A stretch of DNA of 64,000 nucleotides from JBBQKG01 sp038326655 (GTDB taxonomy: Bacteria; Actinomycetota; Thermoleophilia; Solirubrobacterales; JBBDJG01), in assembly GCA_038326655.1 (NCBI GenBank), contig JBBQKG010000004.1, positions 62,001 through 126,000 on the forward strand, read 5' to 3'. Shown one piece after another: positions 7,680-15,170 of the stretch. Position numbers and translations under genes: made by a program. The notes below the pieces were generated by a model. It was not told the DNA's origin and ran no database searches. It saw only the letters and a list, made by a program, of their open reading frames with translations. Each line of letters begins with the position of its first letter. The stretch's first letter is position 1.

Positions 7680-8249
7680 ATGGGCCGGAATCGAGACAAC
7701 GGAGAGATCACGGGCGCCGCGCAGGCTGCCGCAGCCCTGCTCTGGGCGGTGGCGATCGCGGGCTTCGTCTTCTACCTCGCCAACTTCGACTCGTTCGACC
7801 AGACCTTCGGCAGCGCCGGCTCGGCCGCCGTGTCGGTGCTGTGGCTCGCACTCTTCTGCACGCTCTATTTCGCAATGCCGAGCATGCGCTCGACGCAGAA
7901 TGAGCCGGTGAGCAGCTCTCCCGAGGATGCGGAGCTCGAGCGGATCGCGCGAGTCGCGCTTGCGGACGAGACCGCGCACCGCAACATGTGGAGCACGCTG
8001 CCGGGCGGCCCCGACGTCGCTCCGTCGGTGCTCAGCCCGATCGAATGCGACCTGAACGACTGGGGCTTCACGTACGGCGTCGCGTGGGCGGCGGCGAAGA
8101 GCCGGTACCCGCTCGAGTCCGACGAGCGCATCGCGCAGCGCGCGCTCGAGGCGGCGCAAGCCGTGTTCAGCGACTACTGTGCAGGCGAGGAATGGTCGGA
8201 GCGCCTCGACCATCGGCGCCGTGCGCACGAGGCCTCCGGCAACCGCTGA
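7680..8249 (+). CDS. Membrane protein of unknown function
   Basis: A 189-residue protein with two predicted membrane helices near the N-terminus (AAALLWAVAIAGFVFYLA and AAVSVLWLALFCTLYFAM), then a soluble C-terminal part with no recognised domain. The ATG at 7680 (MGRNRDNGEITG) is favoured over an in-frame ATG at 7632 because CGGAG lies just upstream and the preceding residues look like low-complexity readthrough. Its TGA overlaps the ATG of the acyl-CoA dehydrogenase gene (TGATG), so the two are translationally coupled, but nothing else ties it to fatty-acid metabolism. Confidence 0.65.
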   Translation: MGRNRDNGEITGAAQAAAALLWAVAIAGFVFYLANFDSFDQTFGSAGSAAVSVLWLALFCTLYFAMPSMRSTQNEPVSSSPEDAELERIARVALADETAHRNMWSTLPGGPDVAPSVLSPIECDLNDWGFTYGVAWAAAKSRYPLESDERIAQRALEAAQAVFSDYCAGEEWSERLDHRRRAHEASGNR

Positions 8250-9427
8250 TGGCGACCGTCGAAACGGCACCCACGCTTGCGCTCGTACCCTCCCAGGAGG
8301 AGGCGATGCTGCGCGAGACGGTCGGCGCGATCTGCCGCGACTTCGGCCCCGAGTACTCGCGCCGGAAGGTGGCCGCGGACCAACCGCCGACCGAGCTGTG
8401 GGACGCACTTGCGAGCCGCGGCTACCTCGGCGTCAACCTGCCGGAGCAGTACGGCGGAGGGGGCCTCGGGATGGCGGCGCTCGCGGCGGTCGGCGAGGAG
8501 ATCTCGGCGGCCGGCTGCTCGCTGCTCTTGATCGTGGTCTCGCCGGCGATCGTCGGCAGCATCCTCACGCGGCATGCCACCGAGGAGCAGAAGGAGCGCT
8601 GGCTACCGGGCATCGCAGCGGGCACCACCAAGATCGCGTTCGCGATCACGGAGCCCGACGCGGGCTCGAACTCCCACAACATCTCGACCGCGGCGCGGCG
8701 CTCGAACGGCGGCTACGTGCTGCGCGGCACCAAGACCTTCATCTCCGCCGTCGAGCACTCCGAGGCGATCCTGGTCGTGGCCCGCGCACGTGACGAGGCC
8801 GGCAACCTGGGGCTTCCGCTGCTGTTGATCGTCGACTCCGACTCACCGGGGCTCGAGCGTCAGCACATCCCGACCGCCCTGCGCGCTCCCGACAAGCAGT
8901 GGCAGCTCTTCTTCGACGACGTCGAGGTTCCCCTCGACCGGTTGATCGGCTCCGAGACCGGCGGTCTGAAGGCGGCCTTCGACGGGCTCAACCCGGAGCG
9001 CATCATGGGGGCGGCGGTCTGCAACGGAGCGGCGCGGCGCGCGCTCGACCTGGCCGCGGCCTATGCCAGGGAGCGAGTCGTCTGGAGCGCCCCGATCGGC
9101 GCTCACCAGGGCATCTCCCACCCGCTCGCCCAGGCCAAGATCGAGCTCGAGCTCGCACGCCTCATGACCCAGAAGGCAGCGGCGCTCTACGACGCCGGCG
9201 CCCCCGCGGGCGAGGCCAGCAACATGGCCAAGTACGCCGCCGCCGAGGCCGGGGTCCACTGCGTGGACCAGGCGATCCAGACCCACGGAGGCAACGGCTT
9301 CGCGCTCGAGTACGGCCTCACCGACATGTACTGGGGCGTGCGCCTCGTGCGCACCGCGCCGGTCTCGCGCGAGATGATCCTGAACTACGTGGCCGAGCAT
9401 TCCCTGGGCCTACCGCGCTCGTACTAG
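8249..9427 (+). CDS. Acyl-CoA dehydrogenase family flavoprotein
   Basis: A 392-residue FAD enzyme that would introduce an alpha-beta double bond into an acyl-CoA. Family features in order are LGVNLPEQYGGGGLGM (about 57), the FAD/substrate loop AFAITEPDAGSNSHNI (about 130), the GTKTFIS segment, and QTHGGNGFALEYGLTDMYW (about 350) near the C-terminus. At the position where most members have an EGT motif with the catalytic Glu, this protein reads RTAPVSREMI, so the usual base is not in its standard place; it may lie elsewhere, as in isovaleryl-CoA dehydrogenases. It is coupled to the preceding membrane-protein gene. The acyl substrate cannot be told. Confidence 0.85.
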   Translation: MATVETAPTLALVPSQEEAMLRETVGAICRDFGPEYSRRKVAADQPPTELWDALASRGYLGVNLPEQYGGGGLGMAALAAVGEEISAAGCSLLLIVVSPAIVGSILTRHATEEQKERWLPGIAAGTTKIAFAITEPDAGSNSHNISTAARRSNGGYVLRGTKTFISAVEHSEAILVVARARDEAGNLGLPLLLIVDSDSPGLERQHIPTALRAPDKQWQLFFDDVEVPLDRLIGSETGGLKAAFDGLNPERIMGAAVCNGAARRALDLAAAYARERVVWSAPIGAHQGISHPLAQAKIELELARLMTQKAAALYDAGAPAGEASNMAKYAAAEAGVHCVDQAIQTHGGNGFALEYGLTDMYWGVRLVRTAPVSREMILNYVAEHSLGLPRSY

Positions 9428-9475
9428 CGGTCCCCGTTCTCAAGCGCAGCACGATCGCGGCCGACGTGAACCGGC

Positions 9476-9706
9476 ATGGACGCGCGTCTCGATCTGCGCC
9501 GCGAGCTTCGCAAGCTCGTCTTCGGCCTCTGCTGCGCGATCGGGGGACTGGCCGGGCTGTGGTGGGCGATCCTGACGGTTCCGCCGGGTCGCGGGCCGGC
9601 CGAAGTGATCGGACCGGTGGCGGCTCACTTCGGCGCCGGGTTCGGCGCCGGGGTCGCGATCGGCCTGCTTGCCTGCCTGACGGCGCTTCGCTCAGATCGG
9701 CCGTGA
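9476..9706 (+). CDS. Small membrane protein
   Basis: A 76-residue protein with a basic, helical N-terminus (RLDLRRELRKLVF) and two hydrophobic segments, LCCAIGGLAGLWWAILTV and a Gly/Ala-rich second helix AGFGAGVAIGLLACLTAL. Length, charge pattern and codon use look real, but no family is recognised. It is 48 bases after the acyl-CoA dehydrogenase and just before the SnoaL-like array. Confidence 0.5.
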   Translation: MDARLDLRRELRKLVFGLCCAIGGLAGLWWAILTVPPGRGPAEVIGPVAAHFGAGFGAGVAIGLLACLTALRSDRP

Positions 9707-9730
9707 GGACCCGGGCGCGGTCGTGCTTGC

Positions 9731-9783
9731 GCGGCGCGGTCGCAGAGCCCTTGTCGCCGGGCACCTGAAGAACAGGGTCGTGC
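9731..9783 (+). repeat. Direct repeat unit A flanking the SnoaL-like array
   Basis: GCGGCGCGGTCGCAGAGCCC, then a variable GTC segment and GGCACCTGAAGAA followed by GTCGTGC, recurs at 11206-11258 upstream of the last paralog (there GGCACCTAAAGAA). The shared block is about 53 bases. It marks the upstream border of the duplicated unit that produced the paralog array. Confidence 0.65.
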
Positions 9784-9819
9784 GTCGTGCCGTGTTGTGC
9801 CTTCGGGATACTGCGTGCG

Positions 9820-9918
9820 ATGCCCGTCGAGAACGTGGAAGTCGTGTTCGCGATTGAGCTCTATTGGGCTTTCCTGTCTGAGCCGGAAGCCCTCGAAGTC
9901 GTGGGGCTGTCGGAGTAG
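9820..9918 (+). pseudogene. SnoaL-like gene relic with the central part deleted
   Basis: An ATG preceded by the same GGGATACTGCG leader as the intact paralogs opens a frame beginning MPVENVEVVFAIE and ending EPEALEVVGLSE. The first dozen residues match the paralogs' N-terminus and the last ten match their C-terminal EALEAVGLSE, but about 100 residues of the NTF2-like fold between them are missing. The frame is kept, giving a 32-residue peptide that cannot fold as a SnoaL domain. Its stop is followed three bases later by the ATG of the next paralog. Confidence 0.7.
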
Positions 9919-9921
9919 GCG

Positions 9922-10341
9922 ATGTCGGAGGAGAACCTCGAGGTCGTGCGGCGCATCTACGAACGGTGGGCTACCGGGGACCTTTCGGCAGGCGTGGACG
10001 ATCTTGACCGGCATGTCGTATTCATCGTCAGTCCCGACTTCCCGGCATTCGGCGTTTTCGTTGGCCTTGACGGAACCAGGCACTTCATGCGGGACTTCCT
10101 TGAACAGTGGGAGCAGGCTACGTTCGAGGCGAAACGCCTCCAGGCCGTCGGCGACACCGTTCTGGCCCACGTCGTCCAGCACAGCAAGGGCAAAGCAAGT
10201 GGGATCGAGGGCGACCTCAGGTATTTCATGCTCTTCACCTTCCGTGGAAAGAAGATCGTCCGGATCGAGAGCTTGATGGACGAGGCAGAAGCCTTCGAAG
10301 CCGTGGGGCTACCGGCGCAAGACGCTCACGCCGACTCCTGA
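9922..10341 (+). CDS. SnoaL-like (NTF2 fold) protein, paralog 1
   Basis: A 139-residue single-domain protein of the SnoaL-like/NTF2 superfamily: N-terminal helix MSEENLEVVRRIYERW, then LDRHVVFIVSPDFP, the AVGDTVLAHVVQHSKGKASG strand pair and the C-terminal IRIESLMDEAEAFEAVGLP-type end. The fold is a cone-shaped alpha+beta barrel used for small polyketide cyclases, isomerases and ligand binding; substrates cannot be predicted from sequence. The ATG at 9922 follows the relic's stop directly. It is one of a head-to-tail array that clearly arose by local duplication. Confidence 0.8.
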   Translation: MSEENLEVVRRIYERWATGDLSAGVDDLDRHVVFIVSPDFPAFGVFVGLDGTRHFMRDFLEQWEQATFEAKRLQAVGDTVLAHVVQHSKGKASGIEGDLRYFMLFTFRGKKIVRIESLMDEAEAFEAVGLPAQDAHADS

Positions 10342-10364
10342 GCCTGGGGGATACTGCGCGGGCG

Positions 10365-11186
10365 ATGTCGCAGAAGAACGTGGAAATCGTGAAGCGGGCA
10401 AATGAATTCCTGGAGCGCAGGGATTGGCACGGGATGTCGCATCTGTTCGATCCGAACGTCGAGCTGTACGGGACTGTCGGGGGGCTGGAGGAAGACAAAA
10501 TCCTGCGCGGCCACAGCGAGATCACTCGGGCCTTCGAGACGGAAGACGACGAGGTATGGGATGAACACCGGATCGAGCCACAAGAGTTCATCGACGCTGG
10601 CGACCGGGTGGTTGTGCTCCAGCGCGAATACCAGCGCAGTAAGAGCGGGGCCGAGCTTGTGATCGATACGGCGTCCATCCTCGATCTGCGGGACGGGCGC
10701 ATCGTTCGCATGCAGGGATACATGAACCCCGCCGAAGCCCTCGAAGCCGTGGGCCTGTCCGAGCAGGAGAACGTGGAGATCGTGCGGCGCGGCAACGCCG
10801 CCTTCAACCGGGGCGACTACGAGCGTTCCGCAGCGAGCTGGCATCCGGATATCGAGTTCCGAGACCTCGCCCACGCAGCCGACGCGCCGGAGACGCTTCG
10901 GGGGGCGCAGGCTCTCCTGTCGCTGATGTCCGAATGGCGGGAGAGCTTCGACGATTTCCGGGCTGAGATCGGCGAATACATCGAGGCGGGCGACCACGTT
11001 GTGTGCGTCACGCGCTGGACGGGCAGGGGCACTGCGAGCGGTGCAGCCGTGGACGTCTCCCAGGTCGATGTCTACGAGCTGCGGGACGGGAAGATCGTCC
11101 GTGTGACGCTCGCCTACCCGGACAAGACAACGGCTCTCGGAGCCGTGGGGCTGTCGGAGCAAGACGCTCACGCCGGCTCGTCGTAG
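10365..11186 (+). CDS. Two-domain SnoaL-like fusion protein, paralogs 2+3
   Basis: A 273-residue protein made of two complete SnoaL-like domains. Domain 1 starts MSQKNVEIVKRANEFLERRD and ends EALEAVGLSE at about residue 132; domain 2 follows with no linker as QENVEIVRRGNAAFNRGDYE and ends GAVGLSEQDAHAGSS. The join is exactly where other members have a stop, a few bases and a new ATG-TCG start. Losing about 15 bases between two short GTCGGAG-type repeats would create this fusion. SnoaL-like proteins usually dimerise, so the fusion may be a covalent dimer. The ATG at 10365 has the conserved GGGATACTGCG leader but no clear Shine-Dalgarno. Substrate unknown. Confidence 0.8.
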   Translation: MSQKNVEIVKRANEFLERRDWHGMSHLFDPNVELYGTVGGLEEDKILRGHSEITRAFETEDDEVWDEHRIEPQEFIDAGDRVVVLQREYQRSKSGAELVIDTASILDLRDGRIVRMQGYMNPAEALEAVGLSEQENVEIVRRGNAAFNRGDYERSAASWHPDIEFRDLAHAADAPETLRGAQALLSLMSEWRESFDDFRAEIGEYIEAGDHVVCVTRWTGRGTASGAAVDVSQVDVYELRDGKIVRVTLAYPDKTTALGAVGLSEQDAHAGSS

Positions 11187-11205
11187 CCTCGCGAGCCGTT
11201 TTTAC

Positions 11206-11258
11206 GCGGCGCGGTCGCAGAGCCCCAGCGTCAGGCACCTAAAGAAACACGGTCGTGC
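11206..11258 (+). repeat. Direct repeat unit B within the SnoaL-like array
   Basis: This is the second copy of the block at 9731-9783. It begins with the identical 20-mer GCGGCGCGGTCGCAGAGCCC and ends GTCGTGC, directly before the GGGATACTGCG leader of the last paralog. It supports a segmental duplication origin for the array. Confidence 0.65.
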
Positions 11259-11275
11259 GGGATACTGCGCGGGCG

Positions 11276-11689
11276 ATGTCGCAGGAGAACGTGGAGGTAG
11301 TTCGTCGGTTTATCGAAGCGCTTCCGAGGGCGCAGGACAGCGACGACTGGCAACCGGTCCTCGCTGAGGTGGACCCCGCCGTTGAGATAGAGGACCTGGA
11401 CATCAGTCTTGACACCGGGCACTACCGAGGACACGACAGTGTCCGCAAATGGATCGGGGTCTGGATGGAGAGTTGGGAGCGTTGGAGCTTGGAGGACGTG
11501 CAGGTCCGGGCTGTGGGCGAGGACCGAGCCATCGGCCTGTTCCTGGTGCGTGCCAAGGGCAAGGGAAGCGGCATCGAGCTTTCCCGGCGTGATGCTCTGG
11601 TATGCACGCTGCGGGCGGGCAAGATCGAAAAAGGGACGTACTACAACGACCAGCAACAGGCCCTCGAAGCCGTGGGGCTGTCGGAGTAG
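11276..11689 (+). CDS. SnoaL-like (NTF2 fold) protein, paralog 4
   Basis: A 137-residue SnoaL-like protein: MSQENVEVVRRFIEALPRAQ, then acidic VDPAVEIEDLDISLDTG, AVGEDRAIGLFLVRAKGKGS and the array-typical end QQALEAVGLSE. The ATG at 11276 is used because the array's leader (GGGATACTGCGCGGGCG) abuts it, although an in-frame GTG exists at 11255. The family fold is clear; substrate and role are not. It is the last member of the array. Confidence 0.8.
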   Translation: MSQENVEVVRRFIEALPRAQDSDDWQPVLAEVDPAVEIEDLDISLDTGHYRGHDSVRKWIGVWMESWERWSLEDVQVRAVGEDRAIGLFLVRAKGKGSGIELSRRDALVCTLRAGKIEKGTYYNDQQQALEAVGLSE

Positions 11690-11923
11690 GCGGGGGCCTA
11701 GTTCCTGTCGGCGCTCCGAGCCACAGGCTTCAGAACTTCGGCGGGCACCACGCGCACGTAGGGCCGCTGCCTTTTCCTTTCAACACGCACCCGTACGTGC
11801 CCAGGCGGTCGGGGTTGGACCAATCAGCTCCACCTCGGTGGGCTCGCCGGTCTTGCGATGCGGCACCAAGCACCGGCCCGTGGCAAAGTTCTGCCCGCAC
11901 TCCTGATTTTGGCTCTACAAAGG
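11690..11923. other. Gap after the SnoaL array; possible zinc-ribbon relic
   Basis: This 234-base stretch contains no convincing gene. One plus-strand frame, with no start of its own, encodes CGTKHRPVAKFCPHS before a stop at 11906, reminiscent of half a zinc ribbon (CGT...G/AKFCP.C). It may be the degraded tail of a lost gene, or chance. Confidence 0.25.
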
Positions 11924-11996
<73 letters not shown>

Positions 11997-12054
11997 GGGA
12001 CCAAAAAGGCGGCCAGCGCCGCCCGGGCACGATTATAGGTAGCGGCCGCGCCGC

Positions 12055-12816
12055 CTAGGGCGAGGCGCCCGATGCGCCTGTGGCGCCCGGCAGCGGGCCG
12101 AAGCCGGTGCCCTTCGGCTGGCCCTTGACGGCCTGCTTGCTGGCCTTTTTCTGGGCCTGGACCGCCTTTGCGATCTGGGCGCCCTGCTTCCTCGCGTCCT
12201 TGATCTGGGCACGAACCGAGTTGCGGAGGTCCTTCGGGGTTCGGCGCACGGCCTCGGCGGATGCCTTGTCACCGATCGCGTTGAAACCGCCGGCGTAGGC
12301 GAACTGAGCAAGCTGGAAGTAAGAGCTTGCGCTGGGCCGCGTGCGGGCCGCGACGCTCTGCGTCCTGACCGCCTTGCCGTACTGCTGCGTAGCGCCGTAG
12401 GCGAGCGCGGCGAACTGCGCCGTGGCGGCATCGGGCTTCTTCGGCTTCAGCTTGGTGTAGTGCTCCCACGCGTTCGTGGTCTCGAGCACGGCCTGCTTGC
12501 CCTTGTCGGTGAGCTGTCCGCTCTGCTGGTCGGAGCCCTCGGTGGACGCGGCCAGGTTGAACTCGGAGCGCACCAGGTCGAGCCACGCCTGCTGGTTCTT
12601 CGGGTTCGCGCGGATCTTGGCCTTTGTGGTGTTCACCTGATCCTCGAAGACGTTGCTCCCACCGCCGCCGCCGTTGCCGGTGATCGCGTCGATCAGGCCG
12701 CCGCTCACGCTGCTGCCGGTCCCGAACAGGACGAGGCTGCCGCCGAACAGCACGGCCAGGCCCACATAGGTGACCTGCACCACGCGCTTGCGCTTGCCTT
12801 GAAGATCGAAAAGCAT
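12055..12816 (-). CDS. Membrane-anchored TPR-like protein
   Basis: A 253-residue protein. A short cytoplasmic N-terminus MLFDLQGKRKRVVQ is followed by one membrane helix (about 15-32), a Gly-rich linker and a helical region with TPR-like helix pairs (NPKNQQAWLDLVRSEFNLAA; AHYTK-type; AATAQFAALAYGATQQYGKA; ASSYFQLAQFAYAGG). The C-terminus is low-complexity Lys/Gly/Ala. TPR-like proteins act as scaffolds. It is the last gene of a tatA-tatC-TPR run, starting 14 bases after the tatC stop, so it may help the Tat translocase or its substrates, but that is inference from position. Confidence 0.7.
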   Translation of the reverse strand: MLFDLQGKRKRVVQVTYVGLAVLFGGSLVLFGTGSSVSGGLIDAITGNGGGGGSNVFEDQVNTTKAKIRANPKNQQAWLDLVRSEFNLAASTEGSDQQSGQLTDKGKQAVLETTNAWEHYTKLKPKKPDAATAQFAALAYGATQQYGKAVRTQSVAARTRPSASSYFQLAQFAYAGGFNAIGDKASAEAVRRTPKDLRNSVRAQIKDARKQGAQIAKAVQAQKKASKQAVKGQPKGTGFGPLPGATGASGASP

Positions 12817-12830
12817 CGGAAGTAAGCCTC

Positions 12831-13616
12831 TCAGCCGCCCGCGGCCTGGCCGGTTCCCTCTGCCGGGGGCGCGCTGGGCGCGGTCCGGCTGCCCGGCTGG
12901 CCGAACAGGCTCGCCAAGACGATACTCAACTCGTAGAGCACGACCAGCGGCACCATCTCGATCACCATGCTGACCGGATCCACGCCGGGAAGCGCCGCCG
13001 CCACGACCGCGCACAGCAGATAGGCGTACCGGCGCCACTCGCGCAGCTGCTTCGGCGTCGCGATCCCCATGCGCGTGATCGCGAGGATCCCCATCGGTAT
13101 CTGGAAGACGACACCCATCGCGAGCAGGGTCATGGTCACGAAGCCGTAGTAGTCGCGCGCCCGCACCTGGACGTTGAACTGGTCGTCGTTGAAGTTCAGG
13201 AGGAAGTGGATCGCGGGCGGGAGCACGAAGAAGTAGCTGAACACGACGCCCGCGATGAAGAGCACGGGCACAAGCAGCAGGAGGGGCAGCGCGAGTCGCC
13301 GTTCCGTGGGGCTGAAGGCCGGGAGGATGAAGGCGTAGAGCTGGTAGAGCACGACCGGGAGCGCGATCATGAGCGCCGCGTAGGCGCAGACGGTCATGGT
13401 CGTCACGAACGGCTCCGCGACACCGAGCGTGAGCGGCTCTCGTCCCGCGGGCAGCGGATCGTTCAAGAGCTTCAGCACCTCGTGGTTCTGCCAGAAGCAG
13501 GCGGCGAACGCCACCACGAACGCGGCGATCGAGACGATGATGCGAGTGCGAAGCTCGTCCAGGTGCTCGACGAGCGTGAGATGCTCGTCATGCCTTACCG
13601 AATGAATACGCGCCAC
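12831..13616 (-). CDS. tatC: Sec-independent protein translocase TatC
   Basis: A 261-residue integral membrane protein that recognises twin-arginine signal peptides and exports folded proteins. The N-terminal LVEHLDELRTRIIVS motif and six membrane helices are visible, along with FVTTMTVCAYAALMIALPVVLYQLYAF-type sequence split over helices 2-3 and the SYFFVLPPAIHFLLNF segment. Length fits the family (about 250-270). It sits in tandem after tatA on the same strand. A likely client in this window is the Rieske subunit QcrA, which has a twin-arginine signal. Confidence 0.95.
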   Translation of the reverse strand: MARIHSVRHDEHLTLVEHLDELRTRIIVSIAAFVVAFAACFWQNHEVLKLLNDPLPAGREPLTLGVAEPFVTTMTVCAYAALMIALPVVLYQLYAFILPAFSPTERRLALPLLLLVPVLFIAGVVFSYFFVLPPAIHFLLNFNDDQFNVQVRARDYYGFVTMTLLAMGVVFQIPMGILAITRMGIATPKQLREWRRYAYLLCAVVAAALPGVDPVSMVIEMVPLVVLYELSIVLASLFGQPGSRTAPSAPPAEGTGQAAGG

Positions 13617-13659
13617 TTCGCGACTGGCCCGTTAGCCGGACGCCTCCGGCCGGAAGCTC

Positions 13660-13911
13660 CTAGGACCTGCGGTCGTGGACGACTTCGCCCTCGAGCGGCG
13701 CTTCCTCATCACGTGCGACGGTGTCCCGCTGGGAGCCCTCGATCTCGCGAACGTCGTCGTCATCGTCATCTCGGTCGCCGCTCAGCGAGCCCTTGAACTC
13801 ACGGATTCCCTTGCCCATCGACCGGCCGAGCTCGGGCAGGCGCTTCGGCCCGAACACGATCAGCGCGATGATCAGGACGACGACGATTTCCAGCGGTCCG
13901 ATATTGGGCAT
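13660..13911 (-). CDS. tatA: Sec-independent protein translocase subunit TatA
   Basis: An 83-residue protein with the TatA layout: MPNIGPLEIVVVLIIALIVF membrane helix, the FGPKRLPELGRSMGKGI hinge and amphipathic helix, then an acidic tail with a run of six Asp. The FGPxRLPE hinge and the short length favour TatA over TatB. TatA oligomers form the export pore with TatC, encoded 43 bases downstream. No separate tatB is visible here, so this may be a minimal TatAC system or TatB may be elsewhere. The ATG at 13911 starts the conserved helix. Confidence 0.92.
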   Translation of the reverse strand: MPNIGPLEIVVVLIIALIVFGPKRLPELGRSMGKGIREFKGSLSGDRDDDDDDVREIEGSQRDTVARDEEAPLEGEVVHDRRS

Positions 13912-13996
13912 CTGCTCACCCTTCTCGAGGAACTCTCGGAGTGTAGCGCCGCCGGCCCCCACGCTCGACCATGGCTCGGCCGAGGCCGTCCCTTGC

Positions 13997-14048
13997 CACG
14001 ACCGTCCCTCACCTAGCCCGACGGGGCTGCTTGCAGACCCGTCGGCCA
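13997..14048 (-). repeat. Palindromic dispersed element, copy 2
   Basis: On the minus strand it reads CCGACGGGTCTGCAAGCAG, then CCCCGTCGG, then GCTAGGTGAGGGACGGTCG. The stem CCGACGGG/CCCCGTCGG and the CTGCAAGCAG core match the family. It lies just after the stop of dcd on the same strand, between dcd and tatA. Confidence 0.7.
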
Positions 14049-14054
14049 GTCGTT

Positions 14055-14618
14055 CTATTCGAAGTTTCGATAGAAACGAGAGGGCGTCGGCTCCGCCTGG
14101 CCCTGGTACTTGCTGCCGACCCCGTCCGCGCCATAGGGCCGCTCCACGGGTGCGTCCATGCGCATGAAGGAGATCTGGCCGATCGGCATCCCGTGGTAGA
14201 TCGTGATCGGCAGGTTCGCGACGTTGGAGAGCTCGAGCGTCAGGTTGCCCTCCCACGACGGGTCGACGAAGCCGGCCGTGGAGTGGATCAGGAGACCGAG
14301 GCGGCCGAGCGAGCTCTTGCCCTCGAGGCGCGCGACGATGTCGTCCGGCAGCCTGATCGACTCGAGCGTCTGGCCGAGCACGAACTCGCCTGGGTGCAGC
14401 ACGAACGGCTCATCGCCGGTCACCTCGACCAGCTCCGTGAGGCCGTCCATCGGCTTGCGTACGTCGATGTAGGGATACCGGGAGTTGTGGAAGACGCGAA
14501 ACTTCCGGTCCACGCGCACGTCGACGCTCGACGGCTGCACGAGCGAGTCGTCAAAAGGCTCGATGACGATCCTGCCAGCCTCGATCTCGGACCTGATGGT
14601 GCGGTCGCTCAGTACCAC
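14055..14618 (-). CDS. dcd: dCTP deaminase (possibly bifunctional dCTP deaminase/dUTPase)
   Basis: A 187-residue enzyme that deaminates dCTP for dTMP synthesis. The start MVLSDRTIRSEIEAG, the nucleotide-binding GKSSLGRLGLLIHSTAGFVD and the DPSWEGNLTLELSN segments are characteristic, and the length is typical. Mycobacterial relatives release dUMP directly (deaminase plus dUTP diphosphatase); whether this one does cannot be decided by eye. ATG at 14618. It is divergent from the gene at 14672, only 53 bases away. Confidence 0.93.
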   Translation of the reverse strand: MVLSDRTIRSEIEAGRIVIEPFDDSLVQPSSVDVRVDRKFRVFHNSRYPYIDVRKPMDGLTELVEVTGDEPFVLHPGEFVLGQTLESIRLPDDIVARLEGKSSLGRLGLLIHSTAGFVDPSWEGNLTLELSNVANLPITIYHGMPIGQISFMRMDAPVERPYGADGVGSKYQGQAEPTPSRFYRNFE

Positions 14619-14671
14619 GGCGCGCGCAGTCTAGTCCACCGGCCCACTGCCCTCTAAAGCTTCCTCGCGAC

Positions 14672-15118
14672 ATGTCGATACGTCCAGTCAAGAAGATGGA
14701 AGCCGGGGAACAAAGGAGACCTCAGGAGCGGCCGGGCCAGCGAGTCAAGCGGGTCTCGCTTCCGAGCGGCAAGACAATCGAGGTCGTCTACTTCGAGGAG
14801 GGCGCTCGGCACGACCTGCCGGCGAAGCTCGAGCTCCACGTCTGCCCCGACTGCGACGCGAGTCTCGTGTACCCGGTCAACTGGAGCGAGGTCGACCGCG
14901 CCACATGGGAGGTCATGCTTCGCTGCCCCAATTGCGAGTGGCTGCACACCGGGGTCTTCGACCAGGAGACCGTCGAGCGCTTCGACGAGGAGCTCGACCG
15001 CGGCACCGACAACCTCATCGATGACCTGAAGCGCCTCGTCCAGGCAAACATGGAAGAGGACATCGAGCGCTTCGCGCACGCCCTGGCGCGCGACTACATC
15101 CTGCCCGAAGACTTTTAA
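14672..15118 (+). CDS. Conserved actinobacterial protein with CxxC pairs
   Basis: A 148-residue soluble protein. Two pairs of cysteines, CPDCD at about 66 and CPNCEW at about 93, could bind one zinc ion. The C-terminal half is acidic and helical (DLKRLVQANMEEDIERFAHA). No catalytic motif is seen. Proteins of this form are recurrent hypotheticals in actinobacteria. An alternative in-frame ATG is at 14696; neither start has a good Shine-Dalgarno. Confidence 0.65.
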   Translation: MSIRPVKKMEAGEQRRPQERPGQRVKRVSLPSGKTIEVVYFEEGARHDLPAKLELHVCPDCDASLVYPVNWSEVDRATWEVMLRCPNCEWLHTGVFDQETVERFDEELDRGTDNLIDDLKRLVQANMEEDIERFAHALARDYILPEDF

Positions 15119-15123
15119 GAAAA

Positions 15124-15168
15124 GGTCGTCCGGCCACAAACCCGTTTGTCTGCTTGCAGACCAACGGC
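15124..15168 (-). repeat. Palindromic dispersed element, copy 3
   Basis: Minus-strand sequence: CGTTGGTCTGCAAGCAG, then ACAAACG, then GGTTTGTGGCCGGACGACC. The core is identical to other copies, and the tail matches copy 4 at 16905 almost base for base (GGGTTTGTGGC). It lies between the convergent ends of the CxxC protein gene and the menG fusion gene. Confidence 0.72.
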
Positions 15169-15170
15169 CT

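Noticed and set aside
9731..11258. The 53-base direct repeats as attachment sites of an integrated element
   Set aside because: No integrase, recombinase or phage gene lies between them; the content is only SnoaL-like paralogs, which fits segmental duplication.
13620..13660. Possible tenth copy of the palindromic element after tatA (CCGTTAGCCGGACG)
   Set aside because: It has a tail-like fragment but lacks the CTGCAAGCAG core and stem; too short to include.
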